Shown here one piece after another: positions 16,701-24,306 of a stretch of 34,120 nucleotides of DNA (positions are counted from its first letter, which is position 1; every line of letters starts with the position of its first letter). The stretch is from Pseudomonadota bacterium (lineage in GTDB: Bacteria > Pseudomonadota > Gammaproteobacteria > Pseudomonadales > Azotimanducaceae). The notes below the pieces were generated by a model. It was not told the DNA's origin. It searched no databases and saw only the letters and a program-made list of their open reading frames with translations. The position numbers were made by a program, and so were the translations under genes. The stretch lies in NCBI GenBank assembly GCA_022571865.1, contig JACZXA010000016.1, positions 1-34,120 on the forward strand, read 5' to 3'.

Positions 16701-16905
16701 TATCTTTGATGGTATTGGCAACGAGATGCCCGTGATGAGGCAGACCCGTGGCAAAAGGCGGCCCATCGTAGAAAATGTAAGGCTTTTTCTCTTTCGTGTT
16801 ATCCAGAGATTTCTGAAAAATCTGCCCGGCTTCCCAGAACGCGAGAATCTCGTGTTCCATGTCTACGAATGAGAAAGTTGCCGAGCTAGGGGCGGGTTCA
16901 GCCAT
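13774..16905 (-). CDS. ileS: Isoleucyl-tRNA synthetase, long (type 2, eukaryote-like) form
   Basis: 1043 residues from the ATG at 16905; the GTG at 16944 would add 13 residues of no family character. Class I signatures are HHGH (57-60) within GPPFATGLPHHGH, GWDCHGLPVEHE (86-97) and KMSKR (593-597). The editing domain shows TTTPWTLP (225-232) and GTGLVHQAPAFGEDD (315-329). The GPPFATG and GWDCHGLPVE context, the length and the absence of a C-terminal zinc finger place it in the IleRS2 group, whose members are typically insensitive to mupirocin. It charges tRNA-Ile in the cytoplasm. No tRNA-dependent leader or T-box is visible upstream. It is divergent from an LLM oxidoreductase gene. Confidence 0.96.
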   Translation of the reverse strand: MAEPAPSSATFSFVDMEHEILAFWEAGQIFQKSLDNTKEKKPYIFYDGPPFATGLPHHGHLVANTIKDIVPRYWTMRGRYVMRRFGWDCHGLPVEHEIDKQLNMSASQAVEEMGVDGYNQMCRSIVQRYVDQWRYTITRLGRWVDFDNDYKTMDTWYMESLWWVLKQLWEKDLIYQGVKVMPISTALGTPLSNFEATSNYMDVQDPAITVLLKLSDEDAYLSVWTTTPWTLPSNLAVCVGPDIDYVKAHDPERDVDIYFAAARLGEYGEFEIKARLTGRELVGRHYEPPFPFFMHEVERGAFVVVMDDYVTTESGTGLVHQAPAFGEDDYRVLREAGIEAFVCPVTLHGVFTDEVPAYAGLDVKEADKQIIKDLKSNGMLYVQDVIQHSYPFCYRSDTPLIYRTIPSWYVRVSSFGDKLIAANEQIRWVPDHIKHGRFGNWLKGSVDWAISRNRIWGTPIPIWVNDVTDKRICIGSLDELEEYTGVRVDDLHREYVDPLTFEIEGEEGTYRRIEEVLDCWFESGSMPYAQLHYPFENQKLFEGGFPAEFIAEGLDQTRGWFYTLTVLAAAIYDKPAFRNVIVNGMVLAEDGKKMSKRLKNYTPPDELMETYGADALRLYLITSGLVRGEEQSFADSGVRDMARRALLPWYNAFSFLKTYAEIDNWSPDKGVHRGDNILDQWILSRLQTLKTNVAREMDCYQLYNVVPQLFGFIEDLTNWYIRLNRGRFWGEDITADKIAAYSTLFTTLYELSQVMAPFAPFLAEHVYLELAKLGGTQARPESVHLCDFPEAEEHAVKPELEVAVERMQQVVLLGRQRREEVKIGLRTPLKSLTIINRDPQLLTNMALLEDYVKAELNVQSVSYDADESAYIELVARPNFPLLGKRLGKRMKEFQNLIQNLSAAEISEFQAEGNITLEGETFDLDEIRVLQQPRPGTNTLSNRFIAVDLDCELDDGLVRGGYARAIVNRLNRRRKEMGLHVADRIAVSFDGDAELLNAASEHGDYIMKETLATTFERDEWLNNFADAEIDGREFRFRVSKAKYR

Positions 16906-17001
16906 GACCAACGCTGCCGCGAAAAAGAGCCGCGGATTGTACACGTGAATTTCGTTCCTAGCTCGGTTACCGTTCTATCCAAGACGGTGCAAGGCGATGA
17001 C

Positions 17002-17865
17002 ATGGAATTTGGTGCGGTTTTTCCTCACAACGAGATCGGTACCGACCCGGGTGCCATCAAGGCATATGCGCAAGGGGTGGAAGCGCTCGGCGCTACCCAT
17101 CTGCTCATCTACGATCATGTGCTCGGTGCCGATCCGAACCGCGCTGGTGGCTGGAAAGGTGCCTACGACAAGGACGTCGCATTCCACGAGCCATTCACGA
17201 CGTTTGCCTTTGTCGCTGCGGTAACCGAAAAACTCGAGATGATCACCACGGTACTGATCCTCCCACAACGCCAGACGGTGCTGGTGGCCAAGCAGGCCGC
17301 TCAGGTTGCCCTGCTCTCCAACAACCGTTTCCGCCTTGGTATCGGCACCGGCTGGAACGAGATCGAATACGAGGCGCTGAACGAAACCTTCACGAACCGC
17401 GGCAAGCGACAAGCAGAACAGGTGGAACTCATGCGCAGGCTCTGGCGGGAGGACACGCTCACCTATCGGGGCGATTACCACACCATCAGCGGTGCCAGTA
17501 TCAATCCTCGCCCAAGCCGACCCATCCCAATCTGGTTTGGCGGCTCCGCGCCCAAGTTACTCGAACGCTGTGGCCAACTCGGCGACGGCTGGATACCGCT
17601 CATGGGCGCCAACGACGCCGCTCGTCAATGTGTGGACACCCTTCGCAGGAGCCGCGAAGCGGCGGGTCTCAGCTTCGAAGGTTTTGGCATTCAGGCGCAG
17701 GCCCAATATTCCGGTGGCAATCCGGACCGGTGGGCGTCACACGCGGCAAAGTGGCGCGATATCGGGGCAACCCATCTCGCCATCGCCACCCACAACGCAG
17801 GGCCAACCGATGTCGACGGACACCTTGCTCGAATCCAGGAATATCTGAGTGCGGTAAACGCTTGA
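17002..17865 (+). CDS. LLM-class (luciferase-like) flavin/F420-dependent oxidoreductase
   Basis: 287 residues from the ATG with AAGG eight bases upstream; a GTG at 16945 gives a non-homologous extension. It begins MEFGAVFPHNEIG and contains YDHVLGAD (about 38-45), FTTFAFVAAVTEKLEM, LILPQRQTVLVAKQAAQ, FRLGIGTGWNEIEYEAL and RPSRPIPIWFGGSAPK, the order typical of the TIGR03619-like branch. Proteins of this kind are TIM barrels that use reduced F420 or FMN for hydride transfer or monooxygenation. Gammaproteobacteria seldom carry F420, so FMN may be used; this is inference. It is followed by a convergent carboxymuconolactone-decarboxylase-like gene. Confidence 0.9.
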   Translation: MEFGAVFPHNEIGTDPGAIKAYAQGVEALGATHLLIYDHVLGADPNRAGGWKGAYDKDVAFHEPFTTFAFVAAVTEKLEMITTVLILPQRQTVLVAKQAAQVALLSNNRFRLGIGTGWNEIEYEALNETFTNRGKRQAEQVELMRRLWREDTLTYRGDYHTISGASINPRPSRPIPIWFGGSAPKLLERCGQLGDGWIPLMGANDAARQCVDTLRRSREAAGLSFEGFGIQAQAQYSGGNPDRWASHAAKWRDIGATHLAIATHNAGPTDVDGHLARIQEYLSAVNA

Positions 17866-17898
17866 GCTTCACCGCCCCGGCGAATCGACCTTAATCAG

Positions 17899-18531
17899 TC
17901 AGTCATCCACTCCGGGAATGATGTCTCCTTCGTAGTCGTCCGGTGCCGGAATCTCTGCGATGCGTTCTTCGACGTTGTCGTATTCAAGCTTCAAGGCGCG
18001 GCACATGGTCGCGTGCATATCGTACATACAGGTAATGTAAGTGAACTCGAGAATTTCCTCATCGGAGAGATGGGATTTGAGGGCATCGAACAAACCGTCC
18101 GGGGTACGGCCGCTTTCGAGAACCAGACAGTCAGCATAAGCGAGCACCAGTCGCTCGAGTTCGGAAAAACAGTCCGCCGCTTGCCAATGTGGAATCGCCT
18201 CGATTTGTTCTTCGGTGAAATCCAGCGAGCGCATGGATTTGCAATGTTGCGAAAACACGAAGTGGCTGCCGCGAACATAACCGGCTCGGGTCTGGCCGAG
18301 TTCTCTGAGCTTCGCATCGAGCATGCGCTTGGGGCTCTGGTACAGGCGAAAACCATCTACGGCGTGGTCGAAACAATCGGGGACGAGAGCAAAAACCGTC
18401 CACCAGTTTCCGGGCGTGCCGGTTGCAGTGCCCGGTTCGGCTACGGGGTCACGGTCTCCGAACAGAAATCCGTACATGTGCTGGACTTTTTCCGGGGCAT
18501 CTTCACGGCTGACTTGGCGTAGGCGCGGCAT
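17899..18531 (-). CDS. Carboxymuconolactone decarboxylase-like (AhpD-fold) protein
   Basis: 210 residues. The core 70-115 (LDAKLRELGQTRAGYVRGSHFVFSQHCK in two pieces, then FTEEQIEAI) fits the CMD/AhpD helical fold: a conserved helix ending in SQHCK (His96) followed by the turn and the EEQI helix. A second helical unit is at LVLAYADCLVLESGRTPDGLFDALKSHLSDEEILEFTYI. The CxxC pair of peroxidase-type AhpD proteins is missing, so peroxide reduction is unlikely; a decarboxylase-like or unknown role is more probable. No signal peptide. It stands alone between two convergent or tandem neighbours and may share a promoter region with nothing else. Confidence 0.8.
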   Translation of the reverse strand: MPRLRQVSREDAPEKVQHMYGFLFGDRDPVAEPGTATGTPGNWWTVFALVPDCFDHAVDGFRLYQSPKRMLDAKLRELGQTRAGYVRGSHFVFSQHCKSMRSLDFTEEQIEAIPHWQAADCFSELERLVLAYADCLVLESGRTPDGLFDALKSHLSDEEILEFTYITCMYDMHATMCRALKLEYDNVEERIAEIPAPDDYEGDIIPGVDD

Positions 18532-18573
18532 CGCTCGTCCCCTCCTTGAGGATGAGACAATTATGCGCGGTTT

Positions 18574-18864
18574 TCAGTTGCTCTGCTGGTAAAGCGCTTC
18601 ACGGAAGTGGGGCGTCAAGGGTCGACCCATGGCGTAGGAATCCAGCACGAACTCCCGGATGACGGCCAGAGAATTGTCGCCTGAAACTTTCTCGCGCATG
18701 AGTTCCTTGAGCATGCCTGCTTCGATTTCGGCTTCAAACTGGGATTCGTAGGGCCCAACGTCCACACCTTCGCGGGTGTGAAAAAACCACCGTCCATCCA
18801 CCAGGAAAACCCGTTCCGAGCGGAACCATGTGTGGGGTTCTTCGTTATTGCGACTTTCACTCAT
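18574..18864 (-). CDS. DUF6316 family small protein
   Basis: About 96 residues from the ATG at 18864 (a TTG at 18873 is possible). The sequence HTWFRSERVFLVDGRWFFHTREGVDVGPYES matches in pieces the DUF6316 pattern WFRS-x-R-x-F-x-x-x-G-x-W-F-F-x-TRE-G-x-x-x-GP-Y/F, followed by an acidic helix (EAEIEAGMLKELM). The family is small, soluble, of unknown role, and largely found in gammaproteobacteria. The C-terminal extension (60-96) is not conserved as far as I know. Ribosome site weak. Confidence 0.75.
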   Translation of the reverse strand: MSESRNNEEPHTWFRSERVFLVDGRWFFHTREGVDVGPYESQFEAEIEAGMLKELMREKVSGDNSLAVIREFVLDSYAMGRPLTPHFREALYQQSN

Positions 18865-18988
18865 AGCGGGCAACCACCATGGAAAGGCGCTAGTTTCCTC
18901 CGTCGAACACCAAACTGTCTGTGCGGGGGATGTAACCGGAAGATACCAAAAAGTTACACTTAACCCGCTGATTTAGCTCTATTTTATG

Positions 18989-19852
18989 TTATCGAACAGC
19001 GCTCGTCAGTTCCAGCATGTTGTCCACCCGACGCGCAAGCCGGTCAATGTTACCGGCCATGAGTGGAACGATGAGTTGTTCGACGCCAAGATCCCGGTAT
19101 TGGGCAACACTTTCTGAATTGATCGGTTTGGTGCTCGGACCCACAAATATCCGCAACTCCGAAACGTCCCGATTTTTCTCTTCGGCCAATTGCCCAAGCC
19201 GTTGCAGGCGCTGCTCGAGTTGACCCGGATCAAGATCGAAGCCGTACCAGCCGTCACCATGCGACACCACACGCTTGAGTGCAGCATCGCTTTCGCCACC
19301 GAAAAAGATGGGCGGATGGGGACTCTGCACAGGCTTCGGGTAAAAATGACAGTCACTAAGTCGGTAAGTCTCGCCTCGGTAGGAACTCAACCCCGGTGCC
19401 CAGAGCGCCTTCATGACCTCAATGTACTCCAGGCAGCGGCTTGCACGAGTTTTGAAATCCATCTGCAGATTGTCGAATTCTTCCTTCAGCCAGCCAATAC
19501 CCACACCAAAGTCAACGCGTCCGCCCGACAGATAATCGAGATCCGCCACCGCCTTGGCCGTATAAACGGGCTGCCTTTGCGGTACCAGACAGATACCGGT
19601 GCCAAGTCTGATGGTTGAGGTCCGGGCCGCGATGAAGGTCAGTCCCGCAAACGGATCGAGAACCCCCTCGGGGTTCCCGGGGATTTTGCCATCCTGAGAA
19701 TAGGGATAGTGTGACGCGTACTCGGCGAATAGCAGTACATGTTCGGGTAACCAAACGGAGTGAAACCCCGCCGACTCCACCAGTTGCGCCGCCTCGACAA
19801 TAAAGCCAGGTTCCGTCAAGTGGCTGAACGCCATGGTCGCGCCGATTTTCAT
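18989..19852 (-). CDS. LLM-class F420/flavin-dependent oxidoreductase
   Basis: 287 residues. Luciferase-like TIM barrel with MKIGATMAFSHL at the start, SVWLPEHVLLF (31-42), IRLGTGICLVPQRQPVYTAKAVADLDYLSGGRVDFGVGIGW in overlapping segments, YRGETYRLSDCHFYPKPVQ and PPIFFGGESDAAL. This matches the TIGR03619 type better than bacterial luciferase itself. Likely a cytoplasmic oxidoreductase using F420H2 or FMNH2; substrate unknown. It is the second such gene within 2 kb and divergent from an MFS exporter with about 45 bases between them, which may be co-regulated. Confidence 0.9.
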   Translation of the reverse strand: MKIGATMAFSHLTEPGFIVEAAQLVESAGFHSVWLPEHVLLFAEYASHYPYSQDGKIPGNPEGVLDPFAGLTFIAARTSTIRLGTGICLVPQRQPVYTAKAVADLDYLSGGRVDFGVGIGWLKEEFDNLQMDFKTRASRCLEYIEVMKALWAPGLSSYRGETYRLSDCHFYPKPVQSPHPPIFFGGESDAALKRVVSHGDGWYGFDLDPGQLEQRLQRLGQLAEEKNRDVSELRIFVGPSTKPINSESVAQYRDLGVEQLIVPLMAGNIDRLARRVDNMLELTSAVR

Positions 19853-19896
19853 CGTCGTCCTCCGAAGGGTATGAGCAATGTTCTGAGGGTAACGGT

Positions 19897-21165
19897 ATGA
19901 TTACCGGCAAACAACGAGCGCCTATGTCCGACACCGAGAAACCCGCCCGGTCTGCCTTCCCTTGGTATCTGACCAGTTCCAGCCTCTGGATGGCCGGGAT
20001 GAGCCTGCAGGGGTTTCTCTTCACCTGGCTGTTGGTCGGCGTATTGGATCGACCCGCTGACGAAGCGGGTTTTGCCCGCTCGCTTGCCGAGTTTCCGCCC
20101 CTCATCGTGTTGTTAGTCGGCGGCATCCTGGGCGATCGCATCAACGGTCGTACCTACCTGAGCCTGATGCACATGCTCATGGTTCTGCCACCATTGTTAA
20201 TCGCGATGATCTTCAATCTGGGGCTGTTGAGTTATTGGTGGGTCGTCTTGTTTGGTGTCTTGATGTCGAGTATTCAAGCGTTGAGCGACCCGGCCCGTCA
20301 GTCGGTGTTGAGCCGCGTAACCCGTATCGACATTCAGCGCACGGTTACCGTGATGACCATTGCCACCTCGCTTGTTGGGATGATGGGCTTCTATCTCGGC
20401 GGGCAACTCGACGTGCTGGGCCTGGAGATCGTACTCATGTTGCAGGCCTCGTTATTTTTTGTCGGTATTTTTGCAACCCAACGCCTCCCACAACTACCGA
20501 TGCCAAAACAGTCTCCCCCGAACATGGCTGCTGGAATCAAGGCCGTGTGGGGGCACAGGCTCATTAGAAACATCGTGGGATTGAACTTCCTTTCCAGCCT
20601 CTTCAACGCCGGGGCGTATATCGTCGCGGTGCCCTACATCGTCAAGGAAGTCTATTCGGGCGACGCCGCATTGTTCGCCACGGTGATGATCGTATTCACG
20701 GCCGGCGGCATGGGCTCAAACGTCATCCTGCTGATGTTTATGCCGCTGCGTCATCCGGGCCGCCTGTTCCTGCTGCTGCAACTGACCCGCATGCTGATTC
20801 TATTTCTGCTCTGGACCGAGCCCAGCCTGCCGCTCTTCTATGTGATGATTTTCGCCTGGGGGCTGAACATGGGATCCACCACCACGATGGTACGAGCCAC
20901 CGTGCAGGAACTGGCACCGATGACGTTTCGAGCACAGATACTGTCGGTGTTGTTGTTGAGCTTTATGGTTTCCTCACCGATCAGTTCGATATTGCTCGGC
21001 GTGCTCATTTCCGCAACGAGCCCACTGACCGCCCTCGTACCGGGAATTGTCATCTCGATGGTGATCTTCGTCATTGGGGGCTTGAAGAGCGGTCTGTGGC
21101 AATACACTTCCAGCTCCGCGCTCTCTCGGCAAACCCAAGACCCGGCCGAGGAGTCTGCACGGTAG
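19897..21165 (+). CDS. MFS transporter, EntS-like (MFS_3)
   Basis: 422 residues, about 11-12 hydrophobic helices. The SLWMAGMSLQGFLFTWLLVGVL opening, the GGILGDRINGR loop 2-3 motif, and the ALSDPARQSVLSRV segment between helices 4 and 5 are typical of the EntS-like MFS_3 group of exporters. The ATG at 19897 has GAGGG at the right distance; an internal ATG at 19924 is less well supported. Inner-membrane efflux or metabolite transport is likely. The convergent GNAT gene ends nine bases beyond its stop. Confidence 0.88.
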   Translation: MITGKQRAPMSDTEKPARSAFPWYLTSSSLWMAGMSLQGFLFTWLLVGVLDRPADEAGFARSLAEFPPLIVLLVGGILGDRINGRTYLSLMHMLMVLPPLLIAMIFNLGLLSYWWVVLFGVLMSSIQALSDPARQSVLSRVTRIDIQRTVTVMTIATSLVGMMGFYLGGQLDVLGLEIVLMLQASLFFVGIFATQRLPQLPMPKQSPPNMAAGIKAVWGHRLIRNIVGLNFLSSLFNAGAYIVAVPYIVKEVYSGDAALFATVMIVFTAGGMGSNVILLMFMPLRHPGRLFLLLQLTRMLILFLLWTEPSLPLFYVMIFAWGLNMGSTTTMVRATVQELAPMTFRAQILSVLLLSFMVSSPISSILLGVLISATSPLTALVPGIVISMVIFVIGGLKSGLWQYTSSSALSRQTQDPAEESAR

Positions 21166-21174
21166 AAAAGACTC

Positions 21175-21714
21175 CTAAGTTTCGTTTTTCTGGAAAGTGA
21201 AATAAGACCAGCGCAGTCCTTCCACCTCATGGATGTCCTCATCGAACGCTCCGCGGGTATATCCGGAAACGGCGGCGCGCCAGAACGGCAGCGCGGGTAG
21301 ATTGCGCTGCAATACCCGAACTACCCATTTCCCCGGATACAGATTCCAGACGTGTTCGGCGAATATTCGGCCAACCCCTTTTCTTCTATATTTGCGAACG
21401 ACGAAGAACTCGACGAGATCGCGAGCGGTTTCGTCTCCAACCCAATGCTCTGCAGAACCGACAACCGCAAACCCAATAGGTATCACCTCCGAATACGCAA
21501 CGAACACAGCAAACCCGTCGCCCCAGAACCGGTCCGTAGCGTAGGAATAGCTGCCGTCTTCCCGGGAATCGAACTCGAACCACTCGGCCATATCATGCAG
21601 GTAGTGTTCCATCAGATTCCGAAGAATCTGATCGGACGAACGACCCACTCGATCTACCCGGAAATCAGATGCAGACATTCGGCTTCCCTGTCGCGCAGGA
21701 TTTTTCGGCTCCAT
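21175..21714 (-). CDS. GNAT-family N-acetyltransferase
   Basis: 179 residues. The middle holds the GNAT acetyl-CoA-binding loop VRKYRRKGVGRIFAEHVW (R-x-x-G-x-G/A type) after the strand LVEFFVV, with FAVFVAYSEVIPIGFAVVG as the preceding sheet and VLQRNLPALPFWRAAVSGY as the C-terminal half. It would transfer an acetyl group from acetyl-CoA to an amine of unknown identity. The ATG at 21714 shares one base with the stop of the upstream YeaQ-like gene (TGATG). An ATG at 21678 has a clearer AGGGA ribosome site, and the 12 residues before it look non-conserved, so the protein may start there. Last gene of a three-gene minus-strand operon. Confidence 0.85.
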   Translation of the reverse strand: MEPKNPARQGSRMSASDFRVDRVGRSSDQILRNLMEHYLHDMAEWFEFDSREDGSYSYATDRFWGDGFAVFVAYSEVIPIGFAVVGSAEHWVGDETARDLVEFFVVRKYRRKGVGRIFAEHVWNLYPGKWVVRVLQRNLPALPFWRAAVSGYTRGAFDEDIHEVEGLRWSYFTFQKNET

Positions 21715-21968
21715 CACCCTTGGCGCTTGAAGAGTCGATAAACGATCAACAGTATGAGCGCCCCCCCGGTTGCCAATCCGAGGCTCGGCAAGTCAAAACC
21801 ACCGACGCTCCCGAGGCCAAGCGTTGAGCCGAGGTAGCCACCCAGGCCCGCACCCGCGATGCCGATCAAGATGGTAACAACCAACCCGCCGGGGTCTTTG
21901 CCAGGCATGATCAGTTTGGCGGCGACGCCAACCACGAGGCCCATGATGATCCAGGATACGATCCCCAA
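21714..21968 (-). CDS. GlsB/YeaQ/YmgE-type small membrane protein (transglycosylase-associated family)
   Basis: 84 residues, almost entirely hydrophobic and glycine-rich: IVSWIIMGLVVGVAAKLIMPGKDPGG, then LVVTILIGIAGAGLGGYLG and LATGGALILLIVYRLF, giving three membrane helices. The AKLIMPG-D-PGG segment is the family signature. Members sit in the inner membrane and are often stress-induced; the enzyme-associated family name does not reflect proven activity. It starts four bases after the hydrolase stop and overlaps the GNAT start. Confidence 0.9.
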   Translation of the reverse strand: MGIVSWIIMGLVVGVAAKLIMPGKDPGGLVVTILIGIAGAGLGGYLGSTLGLGSVGGFDLPSLGLATGGALILLIVYRLFKRQG

Positions 21969-21972
21969 TGGC

Positions 21973-22875
21973 TCACTCCCCTATCTTGCTATCGAAAGAC
22001 GCATTCTCATCGACTATGAACCGCGCCACCAGACCAGGATCCTGCATAGGAATGAAGTGGGTCAGATGCGGCAGATAAACGTCCCGCCCTTGCGGAAAAC
22101 TGCGGGCCAACCCAGGCCAGGTAGGTGACTTGGAGAAATCCATTTCCGGCACCGCGCCGAGCAGTCGAGATTCGGCACGTAACACGACCACCGGCATGTC
22201 GATCTCGGGGATGCGATGATGGATATCGGTCTGGGTATTAGCCAGATATATCGACGCCTCGACAACCGGCGGGCAGGCGAGTTCGTAATCCTCGGCATGT
22301 TTTCGCACCACCACGCCATAACGACAGTAATCCACGAGCGCTTCGGTTTTCCACAACGAAAACGGCTTGCGGTTCTCGAATCGCTGGTACATGGCCTCCC
22401 AGGAAACCCAGCGGTTGTGTCGTCGGGCTACCGGAAAATCCTCTGGATTCGGGAATCTCGGATGAAGGTTTACGCCGTAAACTTCCGGAGCGAAGATGAC
22501 GGGGTCAACCAGCACCAGGCGGGTAAAACTATCCGTCAGATCGGCAGCCACCTGTATCATGCAATGCCCGCCCAACGAGTGACCCACACCGACGGTTTCA
22601 CGTAGATGCAGATGTTCCACAAGCTCTCTCACGTCTTGCGCTAAGGTTCCCCAGACGTAGGGGGGCACCTTCTCGCTACGTCCGTGGCCTCGCATGTCGA
22701 CGGCAATCACATGATGAGCCGCTGGCAAATTCGCGATCACCTGATCCCAGCACCGAGCGTGAAAGCCGGTCGCGTGCAGCAGCACGACGCTCGGATCGCC
22801 CAGGTTTCCCCATTCGAAGTAGCAGATTCGGGCACCACTTGCCTGAAAGTAGTGTTGGGTAGGTTGGTCGTGCAT
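21973..22875 (-). CDS. Alpha/beta fold hydrolase
   Basis: 300 residues with a complete catalytic set: LLHATGFHARCWD oxyanion segment (33-45), DMRGHGRSEK, nucleophile elbow GVGHSLGGH (Ser in GHSLGG, near 100), and PHLTHFIPMQDP with the catalytic histidine near 274. No signal peptide. Family members act on esters, epoxides, haloalkanes or meta-cleavage products, so the substrate is open. First gene of the operon that continues with the YeaQ-like and GNAT genes; divergent from the phosphorylase-like gene. Confidence 0.88.
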   Translation of the reverse strand: MHDQPTQHYFQASGARICYFEWGNLGDPSVVLLHATGFHARCWDQVIANLPAAHHVIAVDMRGHGRSEKVPPYVWGTLAQDVRELVEHLHLRETVGVGHSLGGHCMIQVAADLTDSFTRLVLVDPVIFAPEVYGVNLHPRFPNPEDFPVARRHNRWVSWEAMYQRFENRKPFSLWKTEALVDYCRYGVVVRKHAEDYELACPPVVEASIYLANTQTDIHHRIPEIDMPVVVLRAESRLLGAVPEMDFSKSPTWPGLARSFPQGRDVYLPHLTHFIPMQDPGLVARFIVDENASFDSKIGE

Positions 22876-22953
22876 TCCTTCGTCTTACCGCAAAAGCCAG
22901 GCATGGTAGACAGCCGCTTGCGGGGCGTCCAGCGACACCGCCATACTGAAGCG

Positions 22954-23574
22954 GTGACCCAGTCTTACTTTCGCATCGGCGTTGTTGCGCCAATGCGCAT
23001 CGAATTCGAGCAGATCACGCCTATGCGATCTGACCGCTTGCTCATCCGACGCTCGGGAGTTGGCCCCGCCAGGGCCGCGGCCGCTGCAAAAACGCTGATC
23101 GGTGACGGCTGCGAACTGATCATCAGTTGGGGTTTCTGTGGAGCACTTACAAATCTCACACTAGGAGATATCGTGCGCGCAGGCTGTGTGATTGACGAGT
23201 CCACGAATGAGCGATTTACCTCGTCACTTTTACTGCCCGACACGGTGATCTCTACCGAGGAGGTGGCGGATCGAACCCGCAAGTCGGAGCTTGCCTCGGG
23301 CGGCGCGCTGGCTGTCGACATGGAAAGTGCTGCGATCGCACGCACCTGCGACGCTGCAAACGTTGCTTTTACCGTGTTACGGGTAGTCGTAGACGACAAG
23401 CGGGCAAACTGGCCTTCGAAGTTCGACGGCTTTGCGAACATGAGCCTTCCGGGAAAGCTGGCAGTCGCGATGAAGCACCCACTCGAGTTGATCGTCGCCG
23501 GGTACAGCATCTATCGGGCGAAGGTTGCTCTGAAACGGTTGTCAGTCGAGCTTGCAGGGTTTTTAGGAGAGTGA
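22954..23574 (+). CDS. Nucleoside phosphorylase-like protein (HpnG-like)
   Basis: About 206 residues from the GTG at 22954; the open frame extends further upstream but that part overlaps the divergent hydrolase and has no family resemblance. An ATG at 22903 is the other candidate. Landmarks are IGVVAPMRIEFE at the N-terminus, RRSGVGPARAAAAAKTLI, IISWGFCGALTNLTLGDIV (phosphate/ribose-binding segment) and AVDMESAAIARTC, the MTA/SAH nucleosidase and purine phosphorylase ESA motif. Overall layout recalls hopanoid-associated phosphorylase HpnG, which removes adenine from adenosylhopane. No other hopanoid gene is visible, although an isoprenoid gene (idi) follows convergently two bases away. Function otherwise uncertain. 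Confidence 0.75.
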   Translation: MTQSYFRIGVVAPMRIEFEQITPMRSDRLLIRRSGVGPARAAAAAKTLIGDGCELIISWGFCGALTNLTLGDIVRAGCVIDESTNERFTSSLLLPDTVISTEEVADRTRKSELASGGALAVDMESAAIARTCDAANVAFTVLRVVVDDKRANWPSKFDGFANMSLPGKLAVAMKHPLELIVAGYSIYRAKVALKRLSVELAGFLGE

Positions 23575-23576
23575 AA

Positions 23577-24212
23577 CTATTTTGCCGGTTTGATCGCTAG
23601 CGGGAATTCTCCGCATATACGTTCCCACTCCATCTTGAACCATGGGGTAAATCGTTCGGGTTCGGTATCGAGCTGTGACGTCAACACTTCACCTTCAATC
23701 CAACGCCAGCTCGCGATTTCAGCCGTGTTGATCACCGGCTCGCTACTCGCTAATCCGCAATACACGGAACACAGTTCGTGTTCCGTACCCTGATCTTCGA
23801 ACGATGCCGAATATTCGAATTTGTAGAGATATCGTAGCGCGATGTTCAAACCAAGCTCCTGTTCGAGCCTGCGGCCAACCGCTGTCTCAATGGACTCCCC
23901 CCGCCGGGGATGGGAGCAACAGCTGTTAGACCAGAACGACGGCCACAGGCGTTTATTCTCAGCGCGCTGTTGAATGAGTAGCTCACCGCGTTCGTTGAAA
24001 ACGAACAACGAGAACGCGCGATGCAGCACGCCTGCGCCATTGTGGCACGCGGACTTATCGAGGAAACCCAGTTCGCGGTCGTCAGAATCGACGAGGATCA
24101 ACGATTCCTCGTCGGACGACACGATTTCATTTTTACTCAACGGCTGGCTCACGATCAAACGGATCTGGTGGGGAATCGTCAGTGTACTGAATTCGAGGGA
24201 ACCCGTCGCCAA
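23577..24212 (-). CDS. idi: Isopentenyl-diphosphate delta-isomerase, type I
   Basis: Nudix-fold isomerase interconverting IPP and DMAPP. Numbered from the TTG at 24212: metal-site histidines His57 and His64 in ACHNGAGVLHRAF with the same seven-residue spacing as E. coli Idi, SNSCCSHPRRGE with the catalytic Cys99, the Nudix-like ETAVGRRLEQELG helix, and GTEHELCSVY with Glu143 and Glu145. The enzyme is cytoplasmic and needs Mg2+ or Zn2+. The first 35 residues are not conserved and no ATG is available; GTG codons at 24152 or 24119 are possible true starts. Proteobacteria using the MEP pathway often carry idi as an accessory balancing enzyme. Confidence 0.92.
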   Translation of the reverse strand: MATGSLEFSTLTIPHQIRLIVSQPLSKNEIVSSDEESLILVDSDDRELGFLDKSACHNGAGVLHRAFSLFVFNERGELLIQQRAENKRLWPSFWSNSCCSHPRRGESIETAVGRRLEQELGLNIALRYLYKFEYSASFEDQGTEHELCSVYCGLASSEPVINTAEIASWRWIEGEVLTSQLDTEPERFTPWFKMEWERICGEFPLAIKPAK

Positions 24213-24306
24213 GGTATGCGCTCAAGAACAAACTTGAGAAAAATTAACCCCTTTGTCACCAACCCGACGTTTATTACCAGGTGACGTTCAATCAAGGCGC
24301 AAAGAA

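Noticed and set aside
16725-16740. Altered HIGH motif (GxHH) of mupirocin hyper-resistant IleRS2
   Set aside because: The motif reads HHGH, the ordinary H-x-G-H arrangement.
24211-24245. CTCAAG/CTTGAG hairpin near the idi start as terminator
   Set aside because: On the minus strand the T run precedes instead of following the hairpin, and on the plus strand it is followed by A residues, so it cannot act as an intrinsic terminator.
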